Below are positions 38,736 through 52,019 of a stretch of DNA of 64,000 bases, one piece after another (position 1 is the first letter of the stretch; each line of letters starts with the position of its first letter). Both the position numbers and the translations under genes were made by a program. The stretch comes from Populus alba. Its lineage: Eukaryota; Streptophyta; Magnoliopsida; Malpighiales; Salicaceae. Under the pieces are notes generated by a model. The model was not told the DNA's origin. It did no database searches and was given only the letters and a program-made list of their open reading frames with translations. Where the stretch lies: NCBI RefSeq assembly GCF_005239225.2, contig NC_133294.1, forward strand, positions 22,684,527-22,748,526, read 5' to 3'.

Positions 38736-41722
38736 ATTCTTCTTCTACAATTGTATGTCAAGTGTGCTGTACCCCCACGCGAGAGCATAACATTACGACG
38801 ACAGTTTAGATGTTTTTCTTGTTGGTTAAAAAGTCACCGCCAAGTATTACTACTAACTCTAATTAATATTTTATCTAAATTAAGCTACATTATTTTTTTT
38901 CTTTGTTTGCTCTGGTTTAATAATGTTTCTATTTCTATCAACATACCAAAATAGATTTTCTATGATAAACAAACTCTGATTTTCTAAATCAAAAAATTGA
39001 TCTGGAAAGGTGAAATGTCCTCAATTATTATTGAGTTTTCTTTTGGGGTAAACCTGAGATTTTTGCTATCGTGTCATTCTATATAATATTTCAGATAAAA
39101 TTCTTTATGGTTTTTATCTTTTATATTAGAAATGAATAAGTTGTATTATTCTCAATAATATTTTGGATGTTAATCTCATACAAGTTTTTTATCCTTATAT
39201 TAAAGTGAGTAATAATAAATTATTATCCCTAATAATATTTTGGATATTAATCTCTTTTAGGTTTTTTATCCTTATATTAAAAGTGTATAATATATTTTCT
39301 TGCCAAAAACTATTTTTAAATATTTTTACAATATTGACCAAAATTCCTTAAAATTTTACAAACTTTTTATAAAATCCATGCAATAGCTCTTCTTCTTCAA
39401 AAAAAAAAAAAAAAAAAAAAACATACCAAAGTATTTTAGAATTTTGATTTTTAAAAAAATGCTCAAATAATTTTAGGATTTTTTGCTATATGCAAGAAAA
39501 AAAAAGAGAATATTTTTTTGTTTTTTTTTTTCTTATTTATTAGGCTTTGCTTGGCAAAAACTTATTTTTCCTTGAAATAAAACTATCATAACAAGCCTAA
39601 GTAGATGTTTGCCAAACATATCCTTAAACTAAAAAACCCTTTAAAGGGTATTAACCCTTTGACCTGATTTTAACCCAATTCGGTTGACCCATAAACAAAA
39701 TCAAAGATAAAAAAAAAAAAATTAGACACAAAAAAAAACTCAAATTTCTTAAACAAAACATATCAAACACAAAAAACATTCAACCATGAACTCAACAACA
39801 TGGATCCTATATTAAACTAGATACGATCAAAATAAAAACAAAAATATATTGTAAATCATGTATGAATCAATAATTTGACACTCATTCACTTTGATTATCA
39901 CTCAAATATCATGATTTTGTCAAAATAGATTTCGGTTTAAAACCAAAACTATAGGATTATAACTCATCAAAACTTGTTATTGATGCAAATAAATCCTAGA
40001 TTATTAACTAATCAAGCATAAGGAAATATGTAACATAAAGAAATGGATCAAAACTGATCCAAATCATGGGGCTAAGACAATATTCTTTTTAAAAACATGA
40101 AAAACATTGTCTTAAACCCAAAAAATTGCTCAAAAAACCCAACCGCTGTCAACCCCTAGAAATTTATATTTTTTGCCTCTAAAACATGTTCTTTTTATTT
40201 CAACAAATCACACTAGCATAAACAAATATGTTTGAAAAAGAAATTAATAAATAATATCAAAACATAAAAATCATGCAAAGGTTCTAAATTCAAAAACTAT
40301 TAACTTTAGATGTTTGTCTGTGATAAGATACTATATTCCAATTAATATCCCGCAAGATTTGTACCCAAAGAAAGTCCTAAACATTTGATTGACAATACAA
40401 TGTATTTGCGATTCCAGTTGTAAAATCATCATCATCATCAAGGGTTCATCCTTGCCGCCAGACAACTAATTAATTTGATAGAGATTAATTTTACAGTTTA
40501 GGGTTGTATACCAGGACTTGAATAATCATGATTTTCTAACTTTTACTATGTAGCTCGATACATTGTAACTTTTAGAAAACTATAAAACTAGTGTTAACAT
40601 ATAGAGAAAATTACCTTGAACTTGAACATCCCGTAGTTTAGTTTTTTTTTTTCTTTTTTATTTTGTCTTCATTTTTTTAAAAAAATTAAACAAAAATCAT
40701 CTTGGACTTTATAAGTTTATAAAAATTTACATAGCGTAAAAAAGTCAACAAATTAGATTTAAGTATTTACAAGTTTACCATTACACTTCATTTAATAACT
40801 AAAAACCTCTTAATGGATAAAATTAACAAAAATGCTAGTGAAAGTATTGTAAAAAATTCTTCAAAAAACCCTAGATGCTGAGGGTATTAATCTAATTGAA
40901 ATGAAAATTTAAATCTAGATATTCTAATTCATCAAATTCATTTAGAGTAGAAAACATTAATTTTGATTTTGTGTTTTAAAATTTAATTTTTCAGTTTAAT
41001 TAGAATGGACTTTGATTGTTGATTGTTTAGACAAAACAAGATGAAAAGAAAGAAGGGAAGGGATATAATGGATAAAAAAAGGGGAAGTTGTATGCTTGTG
41101 TTGTATTATATATATGAGAGTATATTCATCTTTTTATTTTATTTTAAGCTTTGAATTGACCAAGAATATAAAAAATGTAAAGTGTAATTTTTAAAAAATA
41201 AAAGTAAAATGAAAAATAATAATTAAACTATAATTTATACACAACGGTGGAAGTACTATTAGTGAAAGTAATGAATTTAGAGATCAATCCAAAACCTTTA
41301 ATGAATTATATTTATTATGCTAAAGAACACAAAATATGAAATTAATAAAGAAAATTTTAAAAAAAGAGATGGAAGAATAAATGAAATGTCAAGGGATAAT
41401 TAGAAAAGCGAAAAAATAAAAAGTTTGATGAAAACAGTGGCAAAAACCGCCAAATTAACCTCAAGAATGGTGTTTCCTTGTTGATCATTTTTATTCTAAA
41501 CATTTTTCAACATTCTCCTTCAACAAATTCAACTATTTAATGCAAAGCTTTTATTTATAATAAAAAAAACCGCAAGACAGCATGATTGCGTACCACATGA
41601 CATTTCTTTATTTAGCTAAAGTATTAAAAAAAAAAAAAAAAAAGAGTCCCTGCTCCAATCATGACTTGTGAGAATAGTGATCCAACTAAGCTTTGCTGGA
41701 GATGAATTCCACTTCAATTTCT
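38736..41722. other. Spacer between A2 and B2, no gene
   Basis: A short AAAAAGTCACCGCCAAGTAT phrase near 38828 recalls the LTR debris at 29199. A 77-bp unit is tandemly duplicated at 39137-39290. 39398-39420 is an A run. 40080-40320 and 40735-41200 match block 1. 41460-41560 (CAAGAATGGTGTTTCCTTG) matches the region beyond B3 at 55840-55935. Confidence 0.6.
39137..39290 (+). repeat. 77-bp tandem duplication
   Basis: AATAATATTTTGGATRTTAATCTC followed by TTTTTTATCCTTATATTAAA occurs at 39154 and again at 39231. Confidence 0.8.
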
Positions 41723-43324
41723 TTATCTCATGTGCAGTGGAAGAGGTGGGATGCTTTGTTCGTGCCTGAAGAAATTATCAGGATCAACTTTGGTCTTCAC
41801 ATGCACCAACCTGTAGAGGTTACCCTTGAAGTAGTTGGTACCAAAAGCACTCGCTTCGACCAAACTTGCGTTAGAATTTCTGTTCATGCCCAGATCAAGA
41901 TCCCTGTAATTAGCATATGCTTCCCTAGGATTCTTTGAGACATAAGGTGTCATGTAACTGTAAACCCTCCTAGTCCAATTTATATGCTCTGCAACGTTTT
42001 CCGTTGCATCTTGCCAGCTGGACCAGTAAAGGATCATGAACTTGGTACCTTTTCTATGAGGGAAAGGAGTCTGAGATTCTGAAATTCGGTTCATCATTCC
42101 ACCGTAAGGAGTAAACACTACTAGAGGACTCTCTGCTTCAAATAACTTCTCCCATAACCCTTCAAGTGCCTTTTCAGGTATGGGTTTTCTGGCATAGTCA
42201 GATTTGCCTTTGAAGTAGGCCCTGTCCATGTTAATTCTTTGAAGGAGAACTTCAGGAGGAGTATTATTTGCAAAGCCTGACATATATACAGTAGAATTGA
42301 TCCAGTTTGTTTCGATACAATCCTGTCGTGTCAAACCCAATTCAGGGAAGCTGTGTTTCATTACCTGGAGCAGCCTGTTGGCGTCACCAAGAAACATGGC
42401 ATTGTAAGAGGTGGTGATAGTTCTTTTACCTTGCCTACTGACATTAGCTGTCCGAATTTGAACTCTGATGAAAAGATCCTCGTCTAGTTGATCAGCAATT
42501 TGTTGCCATCTATAGAGGAGTTTAGTTGCACCTTGTTCTAACGTCCTGGTAACTGTGAATACTGTCACAGCTGATGGTACAGGAACTAATTTTACCTTCC
42601 AGGCGGTGACGATTCCGAAGCTGCCACCTGCGCCTCCTCTGATGGCCCAGAAAAGATCTTCTCCCATGGCTTTTCGGTCTAGAAGTCTTCCATGAACATC
42701 AATTATATGTGCATCAACGACATTGTCGACTGCAAGGCCATATTTTCGCAACATGGCACCATATGCACCTCCTGAAATGTGCCCGCCCATACCTAAACTT
42801 GTGCAAGTACCAGCTGGGAAGCCATGAGTGTTGCTTTTCTCAGAAATTCTGTAGTAAAATTCGCCATTGGTGGCACCCGCCTGAACCCACGCGCTGTTGT
42901 GCTCAATATCAACGCTGACGGACCGGAGCTTGACAAGGTCCACAACAATGAAAGGTGACTCAATTTCTGAAACATAAGAGAGTCCCTCAAAATCATGGCC
43001 TCCGCTACGGACTCTAAGGTGAATTCCAAGCTGCTTAGAGCAAATAACAACAGCTTGGATGTGCGATTCTTGTAAAGGAGTGAAGATAAACTCAGGTTTC
43101 GGTACTGAAGGCAAGGTGAACCTGAGGTTTTGAGCAGAATATTGTAAAACACTACTGAAGGAAGAGTTTTTCGGAGTATACAAGACAGTGGAAAAAGGAA
43201 AGGATGATTCTGAAGTTCTTGAGAGACATTTCAGAAACCTATCCTGAAGTGCATGTGAAACTATAAATGGAGATAGGAGTAGGACCAGAAGGATTGAAAG
43301 TAAGGGAGAACTTGAAGGCACCAT
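41723..43324 (-). CDS. BBE-like FAD-linked oxidoreductase B2 (class B)
   Basis: Intact 533-residue, intronless BBE-like flavoprotein with signal peptide ([15 protein letters not shown]). H110 in GGHDFEG and C174 in [18 protein letters not shown] carry the flavin. Gatekeeper L177 predicts a dehydrogenase, unlike its close paralog B1. F112, M430-I-L432 and the NYRD motif are as in B1. Relative to B3 it has nine substitutions by eye, including A486 and L488 where the others have Thr and Phe (NSNASL against NSNTSF), which removes an N-glycosylation sequon. The start at ATG 43324 is supported by the TATA box at 43386-43391 and the signal peptide. The gene converges on A2. Confidence 0.95.
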   Translation of the reverse strand: MVPSSSPLLSILLVLLLSPFIVSHALQDRFLKCLSRTSESSFPFSTVLYTPKNSSFSSVLQYSAQNLRFTLPSVPKPEFIFTPLQESHIQAVVICSKQLGIHLRVRSGGHDFEGLSYVSEIESPFIVVDLVKLRSVSVDIEHNSAWVQAGATNGEFYYRISEKSNTHGFPAGTCTSLGMGGHISGGAYGAMLRKYGLAVDNVVDAHIIDVHGRLLDRKAMGEDLFWAIRGGAGGSFGIVTAWKVKLVPVPSAVTVFTVTRTLEQGATKLLYRWQQIADQLDEDLFIRVQIRTANVSRQGKRTITTSYNAMFLGDANRLLQVMKHSFPELGLTRQDCIETNWINSTVYMSGFANNTPPEVLLQRINMDRAYFKGKSDYARKPIPEKALEGLWEKLFEAESPLVVFTPYGGMMNRISESQTPFPHRKGTKFMILYWSSWQDATENVAEHINWTRRVYSYMTPYVSKNPREAYANYRDLDLGMNRNSNASLVEASAFGTNYFKGNLYRLVHVKTKVDPDNFFRHEQSIPPLPLHMR

Positions 43325-43385
43325 TTTGCTTGCTTTCTTAATTGCTTCTTTGGCTTGTCTTCAAGAATTGAAGTCTCAAGGTGCT

Positions 43386-43391
43386 CTTATA
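43386..43391 (-). promoter_or_regulatory. TATA box of BBE gene B2
   Basis: Minus-strand CCTCTATAAGAGCA, 62 bases before the ATG. Confidence 0.75.
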
Positions 43392-43592
43392 GAGGAGCTG
43401 TGAGGAGTTGATCGTAAATTGGTTTAATCTTTGCATTATCCTAGAAATATAATATTACTCTCAAGTCTTTGTAGTAAAATGTTTAATTATGACATTAGAA
43501 TTGAATTGTGATTCTAAACAATAGATATGTCTGTGATCTTTAAAAAAGTTATCAATTGTAGTAAAACTCTTCTCATATAGTTAGGAAAAACG

Positions 43593-45440
43593 AAACCAAT
43601 TATGAAACTAAATTATCAATTAACTCAGTATCTAAGGATGAAAAAAAACTAATTTAAAAAAGTTAAACTTGTCAGACCCGCGAATCAAGTCAACTAGCCA
43701 AACCTATGAGTTGGTCTATGTACTTTATAAAGTTTAATAACATGACTTTTTTTTATAAAAAAATTTCTTAACTATATGAGAAAAGAATAAATAATAAAAA
43801 CACTCTAAGTTCAATTAAAAAAAGATCACCTCACCAAACTCATAAACTAGAGCAACCCAAGTTACTCTAGAAAACATACAAACCATGATAGCCTTATAGA
43901 GAGGTAAAATAAAAAGAAACAAATTATGAAGTCAAATTCTTAATCTTCCCTATATTAAAAGAAGAAATCGACAAAAATATTTTGAAAAAAAATCATTACA
44001 AAAATTAAAAAAAAAAAAAAGCAAAATACTATGAATTACTATTATCATTCACAGTGCAATGTGTTCCTCACACCCTTTAATTTTTGTTATTTTATAAAGT
44101 TTAATAATATGATTTTTTGCTAAAAGTATTTTTGTTAACCATGTGAGAAAACAAATAAACTACAAAAAAATCAAGTTCAATTAAAAAGAAAAAGACATGT
44201 CAAACTTTCAAACCGAGACAATCTGGGTTATCTTGGCAAACCCGTAAACCACAGTAACCTCATATAAAAGCAAAAAAAAAAAAAAAATATGAAACTAAAT
44301 TTTTAACAATCTTATTTTTAAAAGATAAAATTGATATAAATAAATTTTTTAAAAAATATAATAAAAATTTAAAAAACAAAAAATAAAATACTATAAATTA
44401 CTATTATAATCCGCAATGATGTTAAGTTAACAATGATTTGCAACGTATTCTTTAAAAATAATTTTATATACTTCATAAAATATTTTGAAAAGTTTGAAAT
44501 GACAAGGAATGTAGTCAAAGCAATCAAATTGAAAAGCTGCCTAAAACATTTAGAAATAAGTAATTTTAAATTCGGTCAGTTTGACAAGTGTTTCGGAGAC
44601 GCAGCCAAAGAAATGTAAGAATAAAGAAAACAGAATTTTAAAAAGAAAAATCATAGACAGACTCTAATTCATGATTTTAATATCTTTTTTAATATTCTAC
44701 CCTAAAAAAAATTACAATTCAACTAATAGGCTTGAAACTAACCTTTACAAAATATAAATAGTCGAGTTTTAATTCATATAAAAAGTAGCATGGAATCCAA
44801 AAATAAAATTCAAAATTCAAAATTAATTAGAAAATTAATAAAACTGCAACTTCATAAGCTCATTTTAAGATTTTTTTAGATATTGTTAATTACAAAATTT
44901 ATTAAATTAATTGATATATATACAAGCTGATTTTGATAATCACATCAATTTAAAAAAAACCTTTTAAATCCAATCTCGTTATAACGATTTAACCTCTTAT
45001 AGTTTTAACCAAATTCAATCCCAATCCAATGTTAATCAAATCAAATTAAGTTTCTTCTTTGACTTTAACCCGTAAAAACGGCATTATTGAAAATTAGCAG
45101 TTGCGCAAAGAATTATTGGCTCTCTGTCATATCTTAAAAACAAAAATACTCACATGTAAAAGATCTTAAAACTATTAGGTGCATGCAATTGTATGTTGAA
45201 TTGTTTTTACAGTCAATCTTTTAAAAATTTAAAATGACAAGGTGCATGCAAGTAGCCGAAGCAATCAAATTTGAAAAGTTGCCTAAAGCCGCATGTAATC
45301 TCAAATTTGGCCAGGTTGAAAAGCGTTCTAGAAAATCAAAGGCGTCCACTGAGTTGGGTTTAACTTGAAAACTAGGAAATGACATCTAAGCAGGTTTACA
45401 TTTCACCCAAGCTAATTAATTTGTCAATTGCACAATCTGA
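43593..45440. repeat. Non-coding segment duplicated at 61826-64000
   Basis: AACCAATTATGAAACTAAATT, CAGTATCTAAGGATGAAAAA, GTTTAATAACATGAC and, at the end, AGGAAATGACA...CACAATCTGA recur in the same order at 61826-64000. The second copy has an extra internal duplication. No coding potential is seen. Phrases like GTTCAATTAAAAA and CCAAACTCRTAAACTAG repeat within the segment, so it is itself built of older repeats. Confidence 0.88.
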
Positions 45441-45459
45441 TTTTGTCCATGGCCTAAAC

Positions 45460-45462
<3 letters not shown>

Positions 45463-45533
<71 letters not shown>
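45463..45533. repeat. Compound microsatellite (TA)n(GA)n
   Basis: About 22 TA units followed directly by about 13 GA units. Confidence 0.95.
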
Positions 45534-45537
<4 letters not shown>

Positions 45538-48500
45538 GAAAAGACTATAAAATCAATAATCAAAGTAAAATACAGAGACATAAAAAAAAACTTAGAAAAA
45601 AAAAACTGATTTCTTACAACAAAAATAAAAAAAAAATTACATAAAATTTTTTATTACACCACAATTTAATTCCATCAGAAAATCTTAAGAAATCATTTCC
45701 TGTATAAATGAAGTTTGAATCCAGAGTAAACAACCAAATAACAACTTGATAAAAGATGATGAAGAAAAAAACAAAACAAGTTTTATAGTTCTCTCATCAA
45801 AAATAATTTTTTTTCTTAACAACAAAATATTCCAAGTAATATTACTGAAGATTAGTCTTCAAACTAACTTTTAAAATTTATCTTTCACCATTCTAGCCAT
45901 TCATGGCCTAACCTTGTAGAACAACTTGTTCCACTAAGATAAATTATTATATATCCAAAGCTGACACCATTGAATTAAAATCATCAAATAAAATTACAAC
46001 TTTGTGAAGCCCCAAGAAAACGATGTCCAGAAAAAACCAAATAATCTACCCCACCATAAATCCAACCAACTAGGCTCTTACGAAGCCATAAAATATCATA
46101 CTCTTTTGAGCCAAGAATCACCAGATTCACAGCAGGAAGATTAGCAACAAGAGGCACCATATCTAAAGAGTGTTCTAGAGGAATAGTGTCGGCAGACATA
46201 GTCCCCCTAACTAGACTCAATTTGATTGGTATCTCTGAACTCTAGTTATGTTTGCATTCCTCTTCATAATGACTTTACTTCTAAGCTCACGGAGATCATA
46301 TTTATCAATATTGGCTATAAGTTTATAAGAGCCAAATCATAAATCATTAAGCCTGTCAAGGAAAACAGCATCAAAATAATTTGATCAAAATATTGTCTAG
46401 CCAGCATTCTTCGTACCCTCATAAAATATTGTAGATGGTCCTGTATACTTTTTAAAAATTTATTTTGATTCTTAAGATTTTATTTTATGCAATTTGATCT
46501 TGATTGAAGGCCAATTGATTTGGATTTTTAAGGCAAAGGATGAATTGGAAGAATTGGGACCAAAATTAAAAAGACACCAAACATGGATGATGCGCTAGAA
46601 GTTTTGGGAAAGATATACTTTGGTCCTTTAACTTTAAAAATAACTAAAATTATACAATTTTGGTGTTTTGATTTTCTTTCAATTTAATTTTGATACAATA
46701 AATTATTTTTGTTATTTTTTTAGTTTATGGATAAGAGAGAGTAGATAGAGAGGTCATTAGAGAGAGAAAAATGATGTTGACACTAATTTAGGCCACTAAA
46801 ATGATTGATGTTTATGTCAAATGATTCAATTTGATAAGTGGAGTTCATATCATGTGTTTTTTTTTTTTTTACCTTTTAATGTTGTGAAAAAACAGATCTG
46901 AGTTTTGTTTGCATGGTTTTACAAGGTCATAGATAGATTTATCACGGTTTCTAAGGTGTTTTTGGTAAGAAAAAACATAAATCTTAATTTTTTGGATATT
47001 TGGTGATTAATTACAGATATCAAATATTCGAGGACCATTTGGGATAAAATTCCAAGTTATTTCCAGAATTTTGTGAACATTACAAAAAGTAATTTTGAGG
47101 TATCCTATAATATAAAAACTTGACTACTCGGAGAAAAAACTTGTATAATGACACAAAAAATAAGCATTCAATAAATGAATAACCAATTATTTAATTTTGG
47201 GATTATAGTGTATGGACGACAAGGAAGGCCGAATATAGATTTAGTAAAGTGGAGGGGGCAAATTTTGATTTTGAGGGAGGATTTTAGAAATTCTTTAAAC
47301 TTGGGGGCGCCAATGCCACCCCTAAATCCATTCGTGAGGACAAGATTAACAAGGGATATATAAAAAAACAAAATTGCTTTAAATGGTGCAATCAAGATTA
47401 GACTAAAATGTTTAAAATATAAAATTAAGGGTCGAAAATGAAATTAACCTCAAAACTGCATTCAGAACCCGGTGAAATTGATCCATGAGCCTTGTGAGGT
47501 AGCTAGCAAGCAATGGGCTTAAATCCTTTGGAAAAACTAATTTCACTAAGCATCTATCAACATTTTAATCCTTAAATATTCATGTGATAAGTGGATTTAC
47601 TCTTTATATTATTATTTTATGTTTTTATTAAAAAAAATCCCAAAATAATTGGTTTCAAATTAGATTGTGTGTTTCAAAGCACACCAAAAAGATTTAATCT
47701 CATCATGGGAAAACCTAAATTATAAATACTCTAATCATTGAAAAGAAAAAATAATAAAAAAAAAGGATCTTGAATTTTTTTTCCCTTCATCATCTCTAAT
47801 AACAAAAAAGATTTACTAAATGGGCTTTATCCCGTTTTCAGGATAGGCACAGAGACCCAAATAATGATTTATTTTATTGTAACAATAAAGGTTCAAATGA
47901 CGCAGATTTACTAAATGGGGTTTAGCCCATTTTGAGATGCTCACTATAGTCTATCTGACAAGTCCAGTCCAATCCTTAAGCTCTAAATCAGTAAAAAAAA
48001 GAACAGAAAAACGTACCTTTCTTACAGCTCCTTGAGATGCTTCAACCTGGCATCGTCTCCCCAAACACAAAGAGAGTAGTTGTGGTTTTATATATATATA
48101 TATATATATAGTAAACTTCAAGTTTTAATGATTATAATTTACTTATTTGTATGCATGACCCTGCTGAGAATTAAAAAAAAAAAAAAAACATAAAAAAGAA
48201 TATTTAGGTTGTAGAGAAGTTGTTGATATTGTAATTAAACTTAAAAATACAGTCCTTAAAAAAAATCTATTATAATAATTTTTTATTAATGTATTTCTTG
48301 TTTGTCTCAATGAATGCACAGTTTTTAGAGAAGTGTGAATGGGCGCTAGGCATTGCATTTTTTTTTATTACAGTCTTTTAAAAAAAAAAACAATAATCAT
48401 AAATATGACCTCTAGATTTAAATATGCACACTGACCAACTAAACTATTTGCATGCAAATTTGTTGTCATATGAAATAAATAAATATATCATGTGGAATAA

Positions 48501-48651
48501 ATAAATATACTAACCTGCTTCATTTATTATAAAGAGTCAGTTTTTTTAGAGTTTTAATGATGGAGAAATATATCATATTATACAGTCCAAGATTCAACGG
48601 ATCATCCAATGCACACACACACACACCAGATTTGAACCTCCAACATTTAAA
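45534..48651. other. Intergenic, no supported gene
   Basis: Mostly A/T-rich. A 78-codon minus frame (45984-46220) with a balanced sequence (SLDMVPLVANLPAVNLVILG, then LWLRKSLVGWIYGG) could be a remnant of a transposon or host ORF but is unrecognised. 47200-47340 contains GGGGGCGCCAATGCCACCCC, possibly part of a retroelement. A (TA)n run is at 48088-48110 and a (CA)n run at 48611-48626. Confidence 0.45.
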
Positions 48652-49040
48652 ATTTTTGCTTTTCTCAGAAATTCTGTAGTAAAGTTCGCCATTCGGGGCT
48701 CCCGCCTGAACCCACGCGCTGTTGTGCTCACTATCAACGCTGATGGACTCTCAATTTCTGATACATAAGAGAGTCCCTCATAACCATGGCCTCCTCTACG
48801 GACTCTAAGGTGAATTCCAAGCTGCTTAGAGCAAATAAGAACAGATTGGATGTGAGATTCTTGTAAAGGAGTGAAGATAAACTCAGGTTTCGGTACTGAA
48901 GGCAGGTGAACCTGAGGTTTTGAGCAGAATATTGTAAAACACTATTGAAGGAAGAGTTTTGTGGAGCATATAAGACAGTGGAAAAAGGAAAGGAGTAGGA
49001 CCACAACTATTGAAAGTATGGGAGATCTTGAAGGCACCAT
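48652..49040 (-). pseudogene. Truncated BBE-like pseudogene (N-terminal part, class B)
   Basis: From ATG 49040 the minus strand begins like the class B genes, then most of the signal-peptide region and the first Cys region are deleted. [20 protein letters not shown] is next (48990 downward), then a one-base loss in LPSVPKP, then [27 protein letters not shown] and NSAWVQAG, ending at the YYRISEKSK position (48652). The LAKLRSI segment is missing and the flavin Cys and everything after it are absent. The upstream TATA word has decayed (CTTTTAAG). Confidence 0.88.
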
Positions 49041-49499
49041 TTTTCCTGCTTTCTTGCCTCTCTGGCTTGCCTTCAAGAATTGATGTCTCAAGGAGTTCTT
49101 TTAAGTTCTTTTAGCATGGCGTATCAGCTTCTTCATTTCTAATGTCCTTTTCCGGTTATGTATTTGTTGACTTTCTTTTCCTTTTTTTTTTTGTGTTTAC
49201 TTTTTGTTATTGTGATTCTTTTTTTTTTTTTTCATGTATTTTGTTTTTGGCTACCTTCTGGTTAGCCCTTTCAATATATCGACTTATTCCAAAAAAGGAA
49301 ATTAAATTATTTTGTTGCTGGTTTAGTGCAGTGAGATATTTACTTGTGATATTACAATGGGATTATATAAATTTGAATGATTCATATTCCAATCATATTA
49401 TACATATAGTCAAAATTGAATAAATGTAGCAATATAGTCAAACTTTTAGACTTTAAATGTTTAATTAAGTAAACACATCTGCCAATCATATTATACATA

Positions 49500-51450
49500 T
49501 CGTTTTAGCTAAAGTGAATAAATCAAAAAGTTGAGGATTGATTTGGAAATTAACATATTTTGGCGCCATTTTCTTTTAAATGAAATGGCAGGTTTTGTTT
49601 AAAATGACGCACTTTCATATACTGTTAAAAAAAACAAACCAAAACGGTGTCGTTTTGAATGACACTGTATATCTTCTTCTTCCCTGACGTGCAAAGGCAG
49701 GGGAAGAAGGCTTTTCTTTCCCTTCTTTGCAGCACCTATATTCCCTCTTCTCCCTCTCCTCACTTGTCTAAACCCTGACACAACGCACGCCCCTCACCTG
49801 CCACCATGATGAAGATTAGGTAGGGAAGCCATACTCTATGGCTAAGGTGACTGCACAAAAGCCACCCCAGCTACCCTACCTTGTCTCCATGATTGGAAAG
49901 AGGTAGGGTAGCTCTCGCTTCCCCTATCATATAAATACCCCACTCAATAGGCCGAGAGCGGGGGAGAAAGAAAAAACAGGGGAAATAAAAAAGAGAGACA
50001 AAAGATAGAGAGACTCAAACAAAGAGAAGGAGGGAAGAAAAGGAACAAAACAAACCAAAGAAAAAAAAAGAGAGAAACAAAGACAGAGAGTAGAGAAACA
50101 GAGGGATTGGGAAGGAATAAGAAGTAAAGGAAAAGGAAAGAAAGAAAAAGAGTGGAGAAATAAAAGAAAAATAAAACAAGGGAAGAAGAAACACATGGAA
50201 ATAAAGGAAAAAATAAGAAGAATCGTCATTTGAAACAGCCATCCACTGCGACATCACCGCCACCGAGAGCCACCAGCACCGTTAATGTCGTCAGCAAGTC
50301 AACCCCCTCTCTTCTCCTTCTTCTTCTGCTCATTTTCTCGTCTTCACTGTCGTGTAAAGTGAATAGTAAAGATTCCACTGTTAACTAGGTCGGACAACGC
50401 CGATCTAGACCAAAATGGATGGGTTGGGCCATTTTCTTTTAAATGAAATGGCAGGTTTTGTTTAAAATGACGCACTTTCATATACTGTTAAAAAAAAAAA
50501 ACCAAAACGGTGTCGTTTTGAATGACACTGTATATCTTCTTCTTCCCTGACGTGCAAAGGCAGGGGAAGAAGGCTTTTCTTTCCCTTCTTTGCAGCACCT
50601 ATATTCCCTCTTCTCCCTCTCCTCATTTGTCTAAACCCTGACACAACGCACGCCCCTCACCTGCCACCATGATGAAGATTAGGTAGGGAAGCCATACTTT
50701 ATGGCTAAGGTGACTGCACAAAAGCCACCCCAGCTACCCTACCTTGTCTCCATGATTGGAAAGAGGTAGGGTAGCTCTCGCTTCCCCTATCATATAAATA
50801 CCCCACTCAATAGGCCGAGAGCGGGGGAGAAAGAAAAAACAGGGGAAATAAAAAAGAGAGACAAAAGATAGAGAGACTCAAACAAAGAGAAGGAGGGAAG
50901 AAAAGGAACAAAACAAACCAAAGAAAAAAAAAATAGAGAAACAAAGACAGAGAGTAGAGAAACAGAGGGATTGGGAAGGAATAAGAAGTAAAGGAAAAGG
51001 AAAGAAAGAAAAGGAGTGGAGAAATAAAAGAAAAAAAAAACAAGGGAAGAAGAAACACATGAAAATAAAGGAAAAAATAAGAAGAATCGTCATTTGAAAT
51101 AGCCATCCACTGCGACATCACCGCCACCGAGAGCCACCAGCACCATTAATGTCGTCAGCAAGTCAACCCCCCCTATTCTCCTTCTTCTTCTGCTCATTTT
51201 CTCGTCTTCACTGTCGTGTAAAGTGAATAGTAAAGATTCCACTGTTAACTAGGTCGGACAACGCCGATCTAGACCAAAATGGATGGGTTGGGTCCGGCCC
51301 AATCTAAAAGGGAAAAAACATTTGGTGGGCCAAATCAACCCAACCCCAATACTTTGGGCCAAACTCAGTATAATTTATTATAGGCTGATTTTGACCCAAT
51401 CGGGATGGGCTTAGCCCAATGTAATTGGGCCAATCCAATCCCAATATATT
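49500..51450 (+). mobile_element. LTR-type retroelement debris with TATA boxes and purine-rich leaders
   Basis: ATTGATTTGGAAATTAACAT, TTTTGGCGCCATTTTC, AAAACGGTGTCGTTTTGAA, GGCAGGGGAAGAAGG, CATATAAATACCCCAC and a long AGA-rich leader follow the same order as 30690-31250. Sequence after 51290 (GGGTTGGGTCCGGCCCAATC) is rich in GGGCC/GGCCC words. The 863-bp unit inside is duplicated. Confidence 0.55.
49565..51292 (+). repeat. 863-bp tandem duplication
   Basis: Units 49565-50427 and 50428-51292 are nearly identical through the whole length; differences seen are mostly single bases and A-run lengths. Each unit carries a TATAAATA box and the purine-rich leader. Confidence 0.95.
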
Positions 51451-52019
51451 GATATAATAATGTTATATAATATTATATGTTAAAAAAAAGTTTTTTAAAA
51501 AACAATTTCCAAATCCTTTGAAAAACTTCTTTGGGATTTTCTCACTTTTTTTTTTTTTTTTATCATTTTGGGTTAATATCGATTTGTATTTTTTATACTG
51601 TAAAGATATAGATTCGATATTAAAATACATGATTTTCTTTGAAATATTGCAAAACAATTATATAAAAAACAATAGAAATAATTTTTTTCATGGATACGGC
51701 CAAGTCTCTCAAAAACAAAATCATATTGTATTTTCATACAACAAAAACAATTACAGAAAATGTTTAGCATGTATTTTGGCTTTAATAACCATTTTATTAA
51801 AGCCATGAGAACTAAGCCAATAATTTGTAAATATCCAAAAAATATTATTGTTTTTTTTAGTAACTGGGATTATGAATTTATATGTAAAACTTTTTTCCCG
51901 ATGTTAAAATGTATTTTTTATAGACATTAGAACGGTTAGGTTTTTACCTGATAAGATAAGAATCTCTTTATCGAACATGACTTTTCTTAACCCATAGACA
52001 AACCAATAATTATAAAACA
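51451..52019. other. AT-rich spacer, no gene
   Basis: Long A and T runs with palindromic words; the 96-codon frame at 51518-51808 is low-complexity Phe/Tyr/Asn sequence and is not supported. Confidence 0.5.

Noticed and set aside
49927..51127. Phe/Ser/Leu-rich minus-strand proteins (also 29746-29994 and 31005-31316)
   Set aside because: They are readings of purine- or pyrimidine-rich LTR leader DNA with low complexity and no motif.
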